Positions 21,801 through 33,188 are shown, counted from the stretch's first letter. The stretch is DNA of 64,000 nt from Aricia agestis (GCF_905147365.1 NC_056423.1:7978501-8042500); one strand, 5' to 3'. Numbers and translations are program-made. Notes: generated by a model from the sequence alone, not told the origin.

Positions 21801-23505
21801 TATTATATTGTCTCAAAGTACTACAGCGGCCTGGGTACAATATGCCCCTCCTTCTTTTCAGTAAATACCTAATTGTGATTTTAAAATATGTTTTATCAAG
21901 TTTCAGTTTCGGCCAAAACCGAGAGTAAGACCGAAAGTTCGGTTTTGGTTTTGGCTGAAAAATCAGTTTCGGTCGGACACTAATGCCTGGGTGATAATTT
22001 CTGTAGTTATTGGGACTGATGAAGTTAGCCCTGGGCCCTGGCGTAATTTGTTCTGGGATTGTAGATGCAGGGGTAGTTATTTCAGGAGGGATTGGCTCCG
22101 ATGTGGTTGGTCCAATAGAATTTGCTTCACTAGTAGTCGGCCGTTGCATAGTTGGTCCTGGAGTTGTTGGTTCTAGCGCAGTTGGTCCTGGAGCTGTAGG
22201 TCCTTGCGTCGTTGGTCCTGGAGTTGTTGGTTCTAGCGTAGTTGGTCCTGGAGTCGTGGGTCCTTGCGTAGATGGTCCTGCACTTGTGGCCCCTTGCGTA
22301 GTAGCTCCTGGAGTTGTGGGTCCTTGCATAGTTGGTCCTGGAGTTGTGGGTCCTTGCGCAGTTGGTCCTGGAGTTGTGTGTCCTTGCATAGTTGGTCCTG
22401 CAGTTGTGGCCCCTTGCGTAGTTGGTCCTGGAGTTGTGGGTCCTTGCGTAGTTGGTCCTAGAGTTGTGTGTCCTTGCATAGTTGGTCCTGGAGTTGTGGG
22501 TCCTTGCGTAGTTGGTCCTGGAGTTGTGAGTCCTTGCTTAGTTGGTCCTGGAGTTGTGACCCCTTGCGTAGTTGGTCCTTGAGGTGGTGGTTGCGAAGTA
22601 GTCGGTTTTGGAGTCGATGGACTCGAAGTTGTACATTTGGCGTTCCGTGGCCAATCACAAACCTAAAAAGAAAAAAAATACATTTAAATTAAATATACGT
22701 ACTAAAGTAGAAAATACAATATAATGACAAAATACAGTCTGTCAAAAAAGAGTAGACTCTGAAATAATTTTTTATGTAGGTAGGTAGTTTTCTCGCCTTG
22801 TATTTTCACAGGGAACATTTGTACACTTTAAAAATTATCGTTCTGATACATTATTCATTTGCAATAATAAGGTTTTTGCACTTTTTGTGTTTTAAAAATG
22901 ATGTTCGTCGTCTACTTTTTTTTGACAAGCTGTACATAATCTACACTAATATAATAAAGGGGTAAAGTTTTTTTTTGTTTTTAGGAGGTAATCTTCGAAA
23001 GTACTTGACCGATTATAATAGTCCAAGATAGAAAGCTCGTGTGTTCCTGAGACTTTATTTTACGTAAGTATAATTTTTATTTTTCCTGAGACTATATCGT
23101 TCTCAGAATTACACGCGGGTGAATCCGGGGGCAAAAACTAGTACATAATATTATGAAACAAGTTTTTTCAACTCTCCTATCAAATTAACTTTAGAATCAA
23201 TGACCTGTAAAACTCTGTTGAAATGAGTGCCTGGCCCACATTGTCTCAGCACCAGATTTCCCCAATTACAGATATAGAACAAAGTGCAATCTGTTTCATG
23301 TGGAAGCAACCAATTCATGTTAGTCTCTGGACATCCGTTCGGCAAAAACCCCGGTTTTCCTGTTTCCCCAAATATCGCCACCGAGCAAGCGAACAGAGTA
23401 TATAGCAACGCTACACCTTAAAAAGTTAAATTAGTATAATTAAACAAAGGAAAAACAATTTCATAATTCGATTATTCGTACTCACTGAGATTATGTACCT
23501 CTCAT
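21787..23505 (-). CDS. Chitin-binding mucin-like protein, array copy A (long tail)
   Basis: Exons 23505-23499 (7 nt, ATGAGAG), 23416-23205 and 22662-21787; 364 aa. Signal peptide MRGVALLYTLFACSVAIFG. One peritrophin-A (CBM14) domain at about residues 28-83 with six cysteines spaced 14, 5, 9, 12 and 7, split by intron 2 before the fifth Cys (V-C-D-W). Then about 15 Pro/Thr decapeptides of the PTTPGPTTQG type, likely O-glycosylated. Unlike B-E, an 11-nt difference shifts the frame past the ancestral stop and adds about 85 residues (GPRANFISPNNY...), ending at TAA inside the MITE end at 21787. Expected role: secreted chitin cross-linker or lubricant of a peritrophic or cuticular layer. Confidence 0.85.
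22936..23143 (+). mobile_element. Helitron-like repeat in intron 2 of gene A
   Basis: Starts CTACACTAATATAATAAAGG and ends ACGCGGGTGAATCCGGGGGC, then AAAAACTAGT. Copies in the same intron of B, C and D end GAAGCCGCGGGCAAAAGCTA. In A the sequence ACTAATATAATAAAG is the uninterrupted target of the TA MITE found in B-D. Confidence 0.6.
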
Positions 23506-23550
23506 GTCAGCTGCTTTTTCATTTATGTGTTTCTTTCTGCCATGTAATTT

Positions 23551-23557
23551 TGATAAG
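23551..23557 (+). promoter_or_regulatory. GATA-type site upstream of gene A, conserved in all copies
   Basis: TGATAAG (WGATAR) lies about 46 bp upstream of the ATG and is kept at the same place in B (26922), C, D and E. GATA factors drive many insect gut genes; use here is inference. No TATA box is obvious. Confidence 0.35.
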
Positions 23558-24091
23558 ATTTGAATTAAGTTAAGATTTGATTTGGCCAGTTTTCAATATA
23601 TCAGTAAGTCTATACATATTATAAAACAATTCATATTCATATGTTATGTTTGTCGAAAAACTTCTAAGTAAGTATAGTTAAATATAGTACTTATTGTAAT
23701 AAGTTAGTCTTTGAATTAAGCCTACTTTTTATGTAGATAAGTATTCAAAAACTATTGTCGATGAGTGATGACTGATGAGTAAGAAAGAAAGATTCATAAG
23801 TACGCCTCGTATAGAATGTATGCCTATACCAGTATCAGATCCTTTACTGTTATGAAATATTAGATCCTTACATATGAAATTGGCGTTTTGTTGTACATGC
23901 CACTTTGATCTCAAATATCTCCTCTTTGGTTAAGAATACCAAATTCAAATTTATATATTAATTTATTTGGTACATTTGAGTTTCCAAAACAGTCATTCAG
24001 AGTTTTTTTTATATAATAAGTATATCATTTGTCATTCATCTGTTTTTTTCTTGATTACCTACTTTTTCTATGGAGTCGTTCATATCGCACA

Positions 24092-24571
24092 ATGGAAAAA
24101 TTGAAATATCGCTTTATTTACGATTATGAGTTCTACTGTGGCACGAGTGCTGCAGTAAAAGCTGGACGAATTAACAATGTGTATGGCGCTGAGTCGCAAA
24201 AGAAAACACGGTACGGTTTTGGTTCCAAAGTTTCCGTTCATTTTGACCTTCAGAACGACCCGAGACGAAAATGAATAATGAACAATTGAAGGCTATTGTG
24301 CAAGTGGATCCATCGCAAACCACTTCAGAGTTAGCAGCAGGCTTCGGTGTAAGTGATAAAACTGCTTTAATCTACTTGAAGCAAATTGGGAAGACAAAAA
24401 ACTAGAAAGGAATTGAGTGAAGCAAACCAGAAAACACCTCCTCCTTCTCCTACAAGCAAAAAAATTCAACTCTGATGTGGCAGTCCAAACCGCATTCAAA
24501 GAATTTATTGACTCTCGTCCCCCCGTTTTTTTTAGTAAAGGGATCAACGAACTACCCTTAAGATGGCAACA
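24092..24571 (+). pseudogene. Internally deleted mariner transposase, unit A-B
   Basis: The N-terminal part reads MEKLKYRFIYDYEFYCGTSA, then AGRINNVYG, and after a frameshift NNEQLKAIVQVDPSQTTSEL and GFGVSDKTALIYLKQIGKTK. These are the two helix-turn-helix blocks of mariner transposase. It jumps directly to the C-terminal tail (FKEFIDSRPPVFFSKGIN, LPLRWQQ), so the DDD catalytic core is gone. Copies in the same position of other units: 27979, 32000 and 35876. Confidence 0.8.
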
Positions 24572-24572
24572 A

Positions 24573-24783
24573 TCCATACTTCCATACTAATATTATAAAT
24601 GCAAAAGTGTGTCTGTCTGTTACCTCTTCACGCTTAAACCGCTGAACCGATTTTGCTGAAATTTGGTATGGAGATACTTTGAGTCCCGGGAAAGGACATA
24701 GGATACTTTTTATCCCGAAAAAATGTACGGTTCCGCCGCGATAAACGAATTTTGGTGCAACAGAGTTGCGGGCGTCATCTAGT
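24573..24783 (+). mobile_element. Helitron-like insertion, unit A-B
   Basis: CCATACTTCCATACTAATAT to GTTGCGGGCGTCATCTAGT. It is inserted after GATGGCAACAAT at the end of the mariner relic. The B-C unit has the uninterrupted site (GGCAACAATGGTACATAA at 28474-28491). Confidence 0.75.
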
Positions 24784-25130
24784 GGTATATAATTTGATTA
24801 ATTAAATATATTATACAAAAAAACGATTTTATATTCCTCCCATACAAAACGCCAATTTCATATGTAAGGACCTAGTATAATATTATTCTAGGGAACATAA
24901 TGTTCGAGTCTTAAGTCTAGGTTAATAATGTTCTTTTTGAGAAATGTATTTTTGTAAAAACAGAAAGTAAAAATGCGATTTGACAATTTTTCTTACGTGT
25001 TAATAAAATATGTCAAAACACAAAAAATTTGAGTGAATAATTGTAATTTTAAATGTTTTATTCGGTTTCGGCCAAAAGCAAAACAGACAGTAAGACCGAA
25101 AGTTTGGTTTTGGTTTCGGCTGAAAATCAG

Positions 25131-25280
25131 GTGGCCTACTACGAAATCGTTTTGAAACTCAAACAATCGAACGAGAATGCCGCGTCCTGCTTTAACAACG
25201 TCATTTCTCGTTCATTAGAGTAGGATGTGGCATTCTCGTACGATTGTTTGAGTCTCAAAACGGTTTCATGGTACGGCCCC
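25131..25280. mobile_element. 150-bp hairpin MITE, copy in unit A-B
   Basis: GTGGCCTACTACGAAATCG mirrors CGGTTTCATGGTACGGCCCC, with long arms around TTTAACAACGTCATT. The ancestral site without the insert is at 21961 next to gene A (GAAAAATCAGTTTCGGTCGG). Other copies: 28835, 33040, 37123 and, outside the array, 54371. Confidence 0.8.
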
Positions 25281-25340
25281 AGTTTTGGTCGGACAATAGT
25301 TCCTGGGTAATAATTTATGTAGTTATTGGGACTGATGAAG

Positions 25341-26876
25341 TTAGCTCTGGCTTTGTTCTGGGGATGTAGATGCAGGGGCACTTATTTCAGGAGGGATTGG
25401 CTCCGATGTGGTTGGTCCATTTTTTTCACTAGTCGGTCCTTGCATAGTTGGTCCTGGAGTTGTGGGTCCTTGCATAGTTGGTCCTGCAGTTGTAGGTCCT
25501 TGCATACTTGGTCCTGGAGTTGTAGGTCCTTCCATACTTGGTCCTGGAGTTGTTGGTTGCGAGCTAGTTGTACATTTGGCGTTCTGTGGCCAATCACAAA
25601 TCTAAAAAGAAAAAAAATTAAATTAAATTTAAATATGTAAGTATGTACTAAAATACAATTTATATGTCTAAAATACAGTATGTTAAGAAAAAGTAGACGC
25701 TGCATGTATTTCAGCGCGCTGAAATAAAATTTCTAAACATAATTACGATCAAATGGTAGTTTTTGCGCCTTGTATTTTTACAGGAAACGTTTGCACATTT
25801 ATAAATATAATTCTTCTGACACAATTTTCATTTGCAATAAAAAGTTTTTCGTACTTTTTATGTGTTTTGAAAATGATGTTCGTTGTCTACTCTTTTTTGA
25901 CAAGCCGTACATAATCTACACTAATACAGGGTGCAATTAAAATTTCCTGCCAAATTTTCTACAGGGCTTAGGTATCATCAGGAGAGTCCATTTAACTAAA
26001 AACTTGGGTGTTTTTAATGACATATTTTATAACATTAAAAACGTTGCAGAACGGTCACTCGCGGCGGTGGGTATGAGCGGGAATGACGCGGGAGGAAGCG
26101 CGGGCGCGGGAGCACGTCACGCGCGGGCGACGCGTCGTGTCCATTTATTGTAGTGTTTTTTAAGATAACTTTCGGAAGCTATTTCTCAACATTTTAGTAC
26201 TGAGTGATTATAAAAGAAAAAAATACGTGTATTTTTATTTTTAACAAGGATCAATATATTAAAAGGCTCCTAGTTTAATTGCACCCTGTATAATAAAGAG
26301 GTAAAGTTCGTTTTTTTTTTGTTTTCAGGAGGTAATCTCTGAAAGTACTGGTCCGATTGCAAAAATTTTAACACCGATAGAAAGCTGTGTTCCTGACTGA
26401 CATAGACTTTATTTTACGTATAATTTTAAAATTATGTCGTTCTCAGCGCGCGGCGCGCATTACACGCGGTTGAAGCCGCGGGCAAAAGCTAGTATTATAT
26501 TATAAGAAACAAGTTTTTTCAACTCTCCCATCCAAACTAACTTTAGAACCACTGACCTGTAAATCTCTGTTGAAATGAGTGCCTGGCCCACATTGTCTCA
26601 GCACCCGATCTCCCAAATTACAGATATAGAACAAAGTGCAATCTGTTTCATGTGGAAGCAACCAAGTCATGTTAGTCTCTGGACATCCGTTCGGCAAAAA
26701 CCCCGGTTTTTCTGTTTCCCCAAATATCGCCACCGAGCAAGCGAGGAGAGTATATAACAACGCTACACCTTAAAATGTTAAATTAAGTAAGAATTAAGTA
26801 ACTTATAAAATATATACAAAGGCAAAACAATTTAATCATTCGATTATTCGTATTCACTAAGATTCATACCTTTCAT
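25341..26876 (-). CDS. Chitin-binding mucin-like protein, array copy B
   Basis: Exons 26876-26870 (ATGAAAG), 26768-26557 and 25601-25341; 159 aa. Signal peptide MKGVALLYTLLACSVAIFG, peritrophin-A domain with all six cysteines (ETNMTWLLPHETDC, CNLGDRVLRQC), C-D-W in exon 3, then a short tail of four Pro/Thr repeats (PTTPGPSMEG type) ending SPEQSQS and TAA. Nearly identical to copy D, sharing Thr in MTW. Intron 2 carries a TA-flanked MITE and a Helitron-like piece. Secreted, extracellular. Confidence 0.88.
25927..26288. mobile_element. TA-flanked MITE in intron 2 of gene B
   Basis: Ends CAGGGTGCAATTAAAAT and TTTAATTGCACCCTG, each flanked by TA. Gene A shows the empty site (ACTAATATAATAAAG), proving a TA target duplication, the hallmark of Tc1/mariner-type elements. 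The centre has a G/C-rich CGGGAGGAAGCGCGGGCGC segment. Confidence 0.85.
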
Positions 26877-26925
26877 GTCAGCTGCTTTTTCATTTATGTG
26901 TTTTTTTCTGCCATGTAATTTTGAT

Positions 26926-27047
26926 AAGATTTGAATTAAGTTAGATTTGATTTGGCCAGTTTTCAATTCATCAGTCAATTTATTAAATAATAATTTAACA
27001 TTAATTTGATTCCGTTAAAAACTGGCCAAGTCAAATCTTAATTCAAG
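26926..27047. repeat. Inverted repeat upstream of gene B
   Basis: TTGAATTAAGTTAGATTTGA...TTTGGCCAGTTTTCAA is inverted at about 27012-27047 (AAACTGGCCAAGTCAAATCT). Present upstream of C and D as well; A keeps only the left arm, and in E a MITE at 38714 separates the arms. Confidence 0.6.
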
Positions 27048-27169
27048 ATTCACTTAATTTAAATTGCAACAACTGTTATAGGTATCCAATAAAGCAAAAA
27101 AATAGAGTTTAATACTTGTTCATAATGGTATTTTATTCCTATACTTAAGTACATAATTTTTCCGATTTT

Positions 27170-27213
27170 GCTTAGAACTTGACCGCTCTAAATGAGCGGT
27201 CAAGTTCTAAGGG
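27170..27213. repeat. Perfect hairpin in the B-C spacer
   Basis: CTTAGAACTTGACCGCTC and its inverse surround TAAAT. Repeated at about 31216 and 35087 in other units. Confidence 0.7.
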
Positions 27214-27492
27214 ATCTAAATGATCTCAACTCTTTTTGCAGCGAAGCCTGTGGGCCACGGCCCACGGCCAAACATAATTTTTATATTGAACTTGGCTCAA
27301 TTTTTTTATATTATGTTTTTGGTGGGATTAGAAATTAACTGAGATAAAGTTTGTAAGCAGGTGTGAATGTCTTCATTTATTTATTTAAATTAAGGACACC
27401 AAATAGTACATACCTACATTAAAACTTTGTTAAACACAATAATAGTAATTTGTGTAATCACGATTATAATAACACAAATAAATCGATAGTTT

Positions 27493-27523
<31 letters not shown>

Positions 27524-27978
27524 TTCATATGTTATGTTTGTCGAAAAACTTCTGTATTAAGTAAGTATAGTTAAATATAGTATTGTAATAAGTTAGTCTT
27601 TGAATTAAGCCTACTTTTTATGTAGATAAGAATTCAAAAACTATTGTCGATGAGTGATGACTGATGAGTAAGAAAGAAAGATTCATAAGTACGCCTCGTA
27701 TAGAATGTATGCCTATACCAGTATCAGATCCTTTACTGTTATGAAATATTAGATCCTTTCATAATATGAAATTGGCGTTTTGTTGTACATGCCACTTTGA
27801 TCTCAAATATCTCCTCTTTGGTTAAGAATACCAAATTCAAATTTATATATTAATTTATTTGGTACATTTGAGTTTCCAAAACTGTCATTCAGAGTTTTTT
27901 TATATAATATATCATTGGTCATTCATTTGTTTTTTTCTTGATTACCTACTTTTTCTATGGAGACGTTCATATCGCACA

Positions 27979-28482
27979 ATGGAAAAATTGAAATATTATA
28001 CGCGTAAATTGAAATATATACGCGTTATTTACGATTATGAGTTCTACTGTGGCACGAGTGCTGCAGTAACAGCTGGACGAATTAACAATGTGTATGGCGC
28101 TGAGTCGCAAAAGAAAACACGGTACGGTTTTGGTTCCAAAGTTTTCGTTCATTTTGACCTTCAGAACGACCCGAGACGAAAATGAATAATGAACAATTGA
28201 AGGGTATTGTGCAAGCGGATCCATCGCAAACCACTTCAGAGTTAGCAGCAGGCTTCGGTGTAAGTGATAAAACTGCTTTAATCTACTTGAAGCAAATTGG
28301 GACAAAAAACTTGAAAGGAATTGAGGGAAGCAAACCAGAAAACACCTCCTCCTTCTCTTTCTACAAGCAAAAAATTCAACTCTGATGTGGCAGTCCAAAC
28401 CGCATTCAAAGAATTTATTGACTCTCGTGTCTCCGTTTTTTTAGTAAAGGAATCAATAAACTACCATTAAGATGGCAACAAT
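27979..28482 (+). pseudogene. Internally deleted mariner transposase, unit B-C
   Basis: Same structure as at 24092: two HTH blocks joined to the C-terminal tail, catalytic core missing. It has an extra TACGCGTAAATTGAAATATA insertion near the start. Its downstream end lacks the Helitron-like insertion present in the other units. Confidence 0.8.
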
Positions 28483-28834
28483 GGTACATAATTTGATTAA
28501 TTAAATATATTATACAAAAAAAACGATTTTATATTCCTCCCATACAAAACGCCAATTTCATATGTAAGGACCTAGTAAGTATAATATTATTCTAGGGAAC
28601 ATAATGTTCGAGTCTTATGTCTAGGTTAATAATGTTCTTTTTGAGAAATGTATTTTTGTAAAAACAGAAAGTAAAAATGCGATTTGACAATTTTTCTTAC
28701 GTGTTAATAAAATATGTCAAAACACAGAAAATTTGAGTGAATAATTGTAATTTTAAATGTTTTATTCGGTTTCGGCCAAAAGCAAAACAGACAGTAAGAC
28801 CGAAAGTTTGGTTTTGGTTTCGGCTGAAAATCAG

Positions 28835-28979
28835 GTGGCCTACTACGAAACCGTTTTTGAAACAATCGAACGAGAATGCCGCGTCCTGCTTTAACAACGT
28901 CATTACACGTTTGTTAGAGTAGGACGCGGCATTCTCGTACGATTGTTTGAGTCTCAAAACGGTTTCATGGTACGGCCCC
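28835..28979. mobile_element. Hairpin MITE, copy in unit B-C
   Basis: Same element and same target as at 25131. It carries the CATTACACGTTTGTTAGAG variant shared with the D-E unit copy at 37123. Confidence 0.8.
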
Positions 28980-29039
28980 AGTTTTGGTCGGACAATAGTT
29001 CCTGGGTAATAATTTATGTAGTTATTGGGACTGATGAAG

Positions 29040-29991
29040 TTAGCTCTGGCTTTGTTCTGGGGCTGTAGATGTAGGGGCACTTATTTCAGGAGGGCTTGGC
29101 TCCGATGTGGTTGGTCCATTTTTTTCACTAGTCGGTCCTTGCATAGTTGGTCCTGGTCCTGGAGTAGTGGGTCCTTGCATAATTGGTCCTGGAGTTGTGG
29201 GTCCTTGCATAGTTGGTCCTGCAGTTGTAGGTCCTTGCATACTTGGTCCTGGAGTTGTAGGTCCTTCCATACTTGGTCCTGGAGTTGTTGGTTGCGAACT
29301 AGTTGTACATTTGGCGTTCTGTGGCCAATCACAAATCTAAAAAGAAAAAAATTTAATTAAATTTAGTAACTGTGTTCTAAAATAGAAAATACAATTTATA
29401 TGTCTAAAATACAGTCTGTCAAGAAAAAGTAGACGCTGAAATAAATTTTACAAACATAATTACGATCAAATGGTAGTTTTTGCGCCTTGTATTTTCACAG
29501 GAAACGTTTGCACATTTTATAAATATTATTCTTCTGACACAATTTTCATTTGCAATAAAAAGTTTTTGTACTTTTTATGTGTTTTAAAAATAATGTTCGT
29601 TGTCTACTCTTTTTTGACAAGCCGGACATAATCTACACTAATACAGGGTGCAATTAAACCTTCCTGCCAAATTTTCTACAGGGCTTAGATATCACTAGGA
29701 GAGTCCATTTAACCAAAAAATTTGGTGTTTTTTAATGACATATTTTATCACATTTAAAACGGCGACGCGTCGTGTCCATTAATTGTAGTGTTTTTTAAGA
29801 TAAATTTCGGAAGCTATTTCTCAACATTTTAGTACTGAGTGATTATAAAAGAAAAAATACGTGTATAATTTATTTTTAACAAGGATTTATTATAAAATTG
29901 GGGCCGTCTATGGACTGTTCGTCCGTATCCTTTTATTGTTATTGTATTATTTAGATTTTTCGCACCAAGGATAATATACTGAATTTTAATT

Positions 29992-30059
<68 letters not shown>

Positions 30060-30968
30060 TTAATAGAATAGATAATAATAATATTAATGTTTTGAACGGT
30101 GAGGTCCAGTCGGTGTGGCGGCGCCAGTAGATCCGACATTTTCCGATTTCCTTAGATTTTATGCTGCTCCACCCTTTGCCTTTAGATGTTGTGACATTGG
30201 CTTGTGTGGAGAGGGGCCACTCAAGCTGGGTGGAGTTTCTAGGGTGTTAAAGAGATATCGTTCTGAGTGGAATCTACCCGCCATGTGGCTTAGGACTTTA
30301 TCGTTCCTGTCTTTTATAGCCATTTTTTAGGATTTATTAGGATCAATATATTAAAAGGGTCCTTGTTTAATTGTACCCTGTGTAATAAAGAGGTAATGTT
30401 TATTTTTTTTGTTTTCAGGAGGTAATCTCTGAAAGTACTGGTCCGATTGCAAAAATTTTAACACCGATAGAAAGCTGTGTTCCTGACTGACATAGACTTT
30501 ATTTTACGTATAATTTTTGAAATTCTGTCGTTCTCAGCGCGCGGCGCGCATTACACGCGGGTGAAGCCGCGGGCAAAAGCTAGTATTATATTATAAGAAA
30601 CAAGTTTTTTCAACTCTCCCATCCAAACTAACTTTATTAGAATCACTGACCTGTAAATCTCTGTTGAAATGAGTGCCTGGCCCACATTGTGTCAGCACCC
30701 GACCTCCCAAATTACAGATATAGAACAAAGTGCAATCTGTTTCATGTGGAAGCAACCAATTCATGTTAGTCTCTGGACATCCGTTCGGCAAAAACCCCGG
30801 TTTTTCTGTTTCCCCAAATATCGCCACCGAGCAAGCGAAGAGAGTATATAACAACGAAACACCTTAAAATGTTAAATTAAATAAGAATTAAGTAACTTAT
30901 AAATATACAAAGGCAAAACAATTTAATCATTCGATTATTCGTATTCACTGAGATTATGTACCTCTCAT
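29040..30968 (-). CDS. Chitin-binding mucin-like protein, array copy C
   Basis: Exons 30968-30962 (ATGAGAG), 30862-30651 and 29336-29040; 171 aa. Signal peptide MRGVSLLYTLFACSVAIFG, intact six-Cys peritrophin-A domain (ETNMNWLLPHETDC, CNLGGRVLTQC), then five Pro/Thr repeats including an extra GPGP step, ending EQSQS and TAA. Intron 2 is the longest of the five because its TA MITE received a further insertion with a (TA)n tract. Confidence 0.88.
29644..30380. mobile_element. TA MITE in intron 2 of gene C, interrupted
   Basis: Left end CAGGGTGCAATTAAACCTTC, right end TTTAATTGTACCCTG. The GC-rich core present in B and D is deleted here. A segment of about 455 bp (29886-30342) is inserted before TCAATATATTAAAAGG. 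Confidence 0.75.
29886..30342. mobile_element. Unclassified insertion with (TA)n, only in copy C
   Basis: Absent from the matching place in B and D (AACAAGGATCAATATATT). It contains TA dinucleotides at 29993-30058 and unique sequence (GTCCAGTCGGTGTGGCGGCG). GGATTTATTA occurs at both ends, which may be a target duplication. No protein recognised. Confidence 0.55.
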
Positions 30969-31999
30969 GTCAGCTGCTTTTTCATTTATGTGTTTCTTTC
31001 TGCCATGTAATTTTGATAAGATTTGAATTAAGTTAGATTTGGTTTGGCCAGTTTTCAATTCATCAGTCAATTTATTAAATAATAATTTAACATTAATTTA
31101 ATCCCGTAAAAACTGACCAAGTCAAATCTTAATTCAAGATCTCACTTAATTTAAATTGCAACAACTGTTATAGGTAACCAATAAAGCAAAAAAATAGAGT
31201 TCAATACTTGGTCATATAACTTGACCGCTCTAAATGAGCGGTCAAGTTCTAAGAGATCTAAATGATCTCAACTCTTTTTGCAGCGAAGCCTGTGGGCCAC
31301 GGCCCACGGCCAAACATAATTTTTATATTGAACTTGGCTCAATTTTTTTTTATATTATGTTTTTGCTGGGATTAGAAATTAACTGAGATAAAGTTTGTAA
31401 GCAGGTGTGAATGTCTTCATTTATTTATTTAAATTAAGGACACCAAATAGTACATACCTACATTAAAATTTTGTTAAACACAATAATAGTAATTTGTGTA
31501 ATCACGATTATAATAACACAAATAAATCGATAGTTTTTATTTATTTATTTATTTATTTATTCATATGTTATGTTTGTCGAAAAACTTCTGTATTAAGTAA
31601 GTATAGTTAAATATAGTATTGTAATAAGTTAGTCTTTGAATTAAGCCTACTTTTTATGTAGATAAGTATTCAAAAACTATTGTTGATGAGTGATGAAAGA
31701 AAGATTCATAAGTACGCCTCGTGTAGAATGTATGCCTATACCAGTATCAGATCCTTTACTGTTATGAAATATCAGATCCTTACATATGAAATTGGCGTTT
31801 TGTTGTACATGCCACTTTGATCTCAAATATCTCCTCTTTGGTTAAGAATACCAAATTCATATTTATATGTTAATTTATTTGGTACATTTGAGTTTCCAAA
31901 ACAGTCATTTAGAGTTTTTTTTATGTAATATGTCATTGGTCATTCATTTGTTTTTTTCTTGATTACCTACTTTTTCTATGGAGTCGTTCATATCGCACA

Positions 32000-32465
32000 A
32001 TGGAAAAATTGAAATATCGCTTTATTTACGATTATGAGTTCTACTGTGGCACGAGTGCTGCAGTAACAGCTGGACGAATTTGTCGCAAAAGAAAACACGG
32101 TACGGTTTTGGTTCCAAAGTTTTCGTTCATTTTGACCTTCAGAACGACCCGAGACGAAAATGAATAATGAACAATTGAAGGCTATTGTGCAAGTGGATCC
32201 ATCGCAAACCACTTCAGAGTTAGCAGCAGGCTTCGGTGTAAGTGATAAAACTGCTTTAATCTACTTGAAGCAAATTGGGAAGACAAAAAACTAGAAAGGA
32301 ATTGAGTGAAGCAAACCAGAAAACACCTCCTCCTTCTCCTTCTACAAGCAAAAAAATTCAACTCTGATGTGGCAGTCCAAACCGCATTCAAAGAATTTAT
32401 TGACTCTCGTCCCCCCGTTTTTTTTAGTAAAGGGATCAACGAACTACCCTTAAGATGGCAACAAT
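32000..32465 (+). pseudogene. Internally deleted mariner transposase, unit C-D
   Basis: As at 24092, with an additional small deletion after AGCTGGACGAATT that removes the INNVYGAES part of the first HTH block. Confidence 0.78.
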
Positions 32466-32687
32466 CCATACTTCCATACTAATATTATAAATGCAAAAGT
32501 GTGTCTGTCTGTCTGTCTGTCTGTTACCTCTTCACGCTTAAACCGCTGAACCGATTTTGCTGAAATTTGGTATGGAGATACTTTGAGTCCCGGAAAAGGA
32601 CATAGGATACTTTTTATCCCGAAAAAATGTACGGTTCCGCCGCGATAAACGAATTTTGGTGCAACAGAGTTGCGGGCGTCATCTAGT
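32466..32687 (+). mobile_element. Helitron-like insertion, unit C-D
   Basis: Same insertion point and ends as at 24573, with a longer (GTCT)n tract. Confidence 0.75.
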
Positions 32688-33039
32688 GGTACATAATTTG
32701 ATAAATTAAATATATTATACAAAAAAACGATTTTATATTCCTCCCATACAAAACGCCAATTTCATATGTAAGGACCTAGTATAATATTATTCTAGGGAAC
32801 ATAATGTTCGAGTCTTAAGTCTAGGTTAATAATGTTTTCTTGAGAAATGTATTTTTGTAAAAACAGAAAGTAAAAATACGATTTGACAATTTTTCTTACG
32901 TGTTAATAAAATATGTCAAAACACAGAAAATTTGAGTGAATAATTGTAATTTTAAATGTTTTATCAAATTTCGGTTTCGGCCAAAAGCAAAACAGACAGT
33001 AAGACCGAAAGTTTGGTTTTGGTTTCGGCTGAAAATCAG

Positions 33040-33188
33040 GTGGCCTACTACGAAACCGTTTGAGACTCAAACAATCCAACGAGAATGCCGCGTCCTGCTT
33101 TAACAACGTCATTTCTCGTTCATTAGAGTAGGATGTGGCATTCTCGTACGATTGTTTGAGTCTCAAAACGGTTTCATGGTACGGCCCC
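33040..33188. mobile_element. Hairpin MITE, copy in unit C-D
   Basis: Same element and target as 25131, sharing its CATTTCTCGTTCATTAGAG variant. Confidence 0.8.

Noticed and set aside
22010..22582. Plus-strand open frame of GVVGPCVVGP-type repeats (collagen- or silk-like)
   Set aside because: It is the antisense reading of the Pro/Thr repeat exon of gene A, which has signal peptide, domain and splice support on the minus strand. The same applies to similar plus frames at 25408, 29107, 33317 and 37395.
22458..22658. Minus-strand frame rich in LQDQLRKDPQLQDQ
   Set aside because: A +1 shadow of the mucin repeat. It lacks the VCDW start that completes the chitin-binding domain and does not fit the exon phase.
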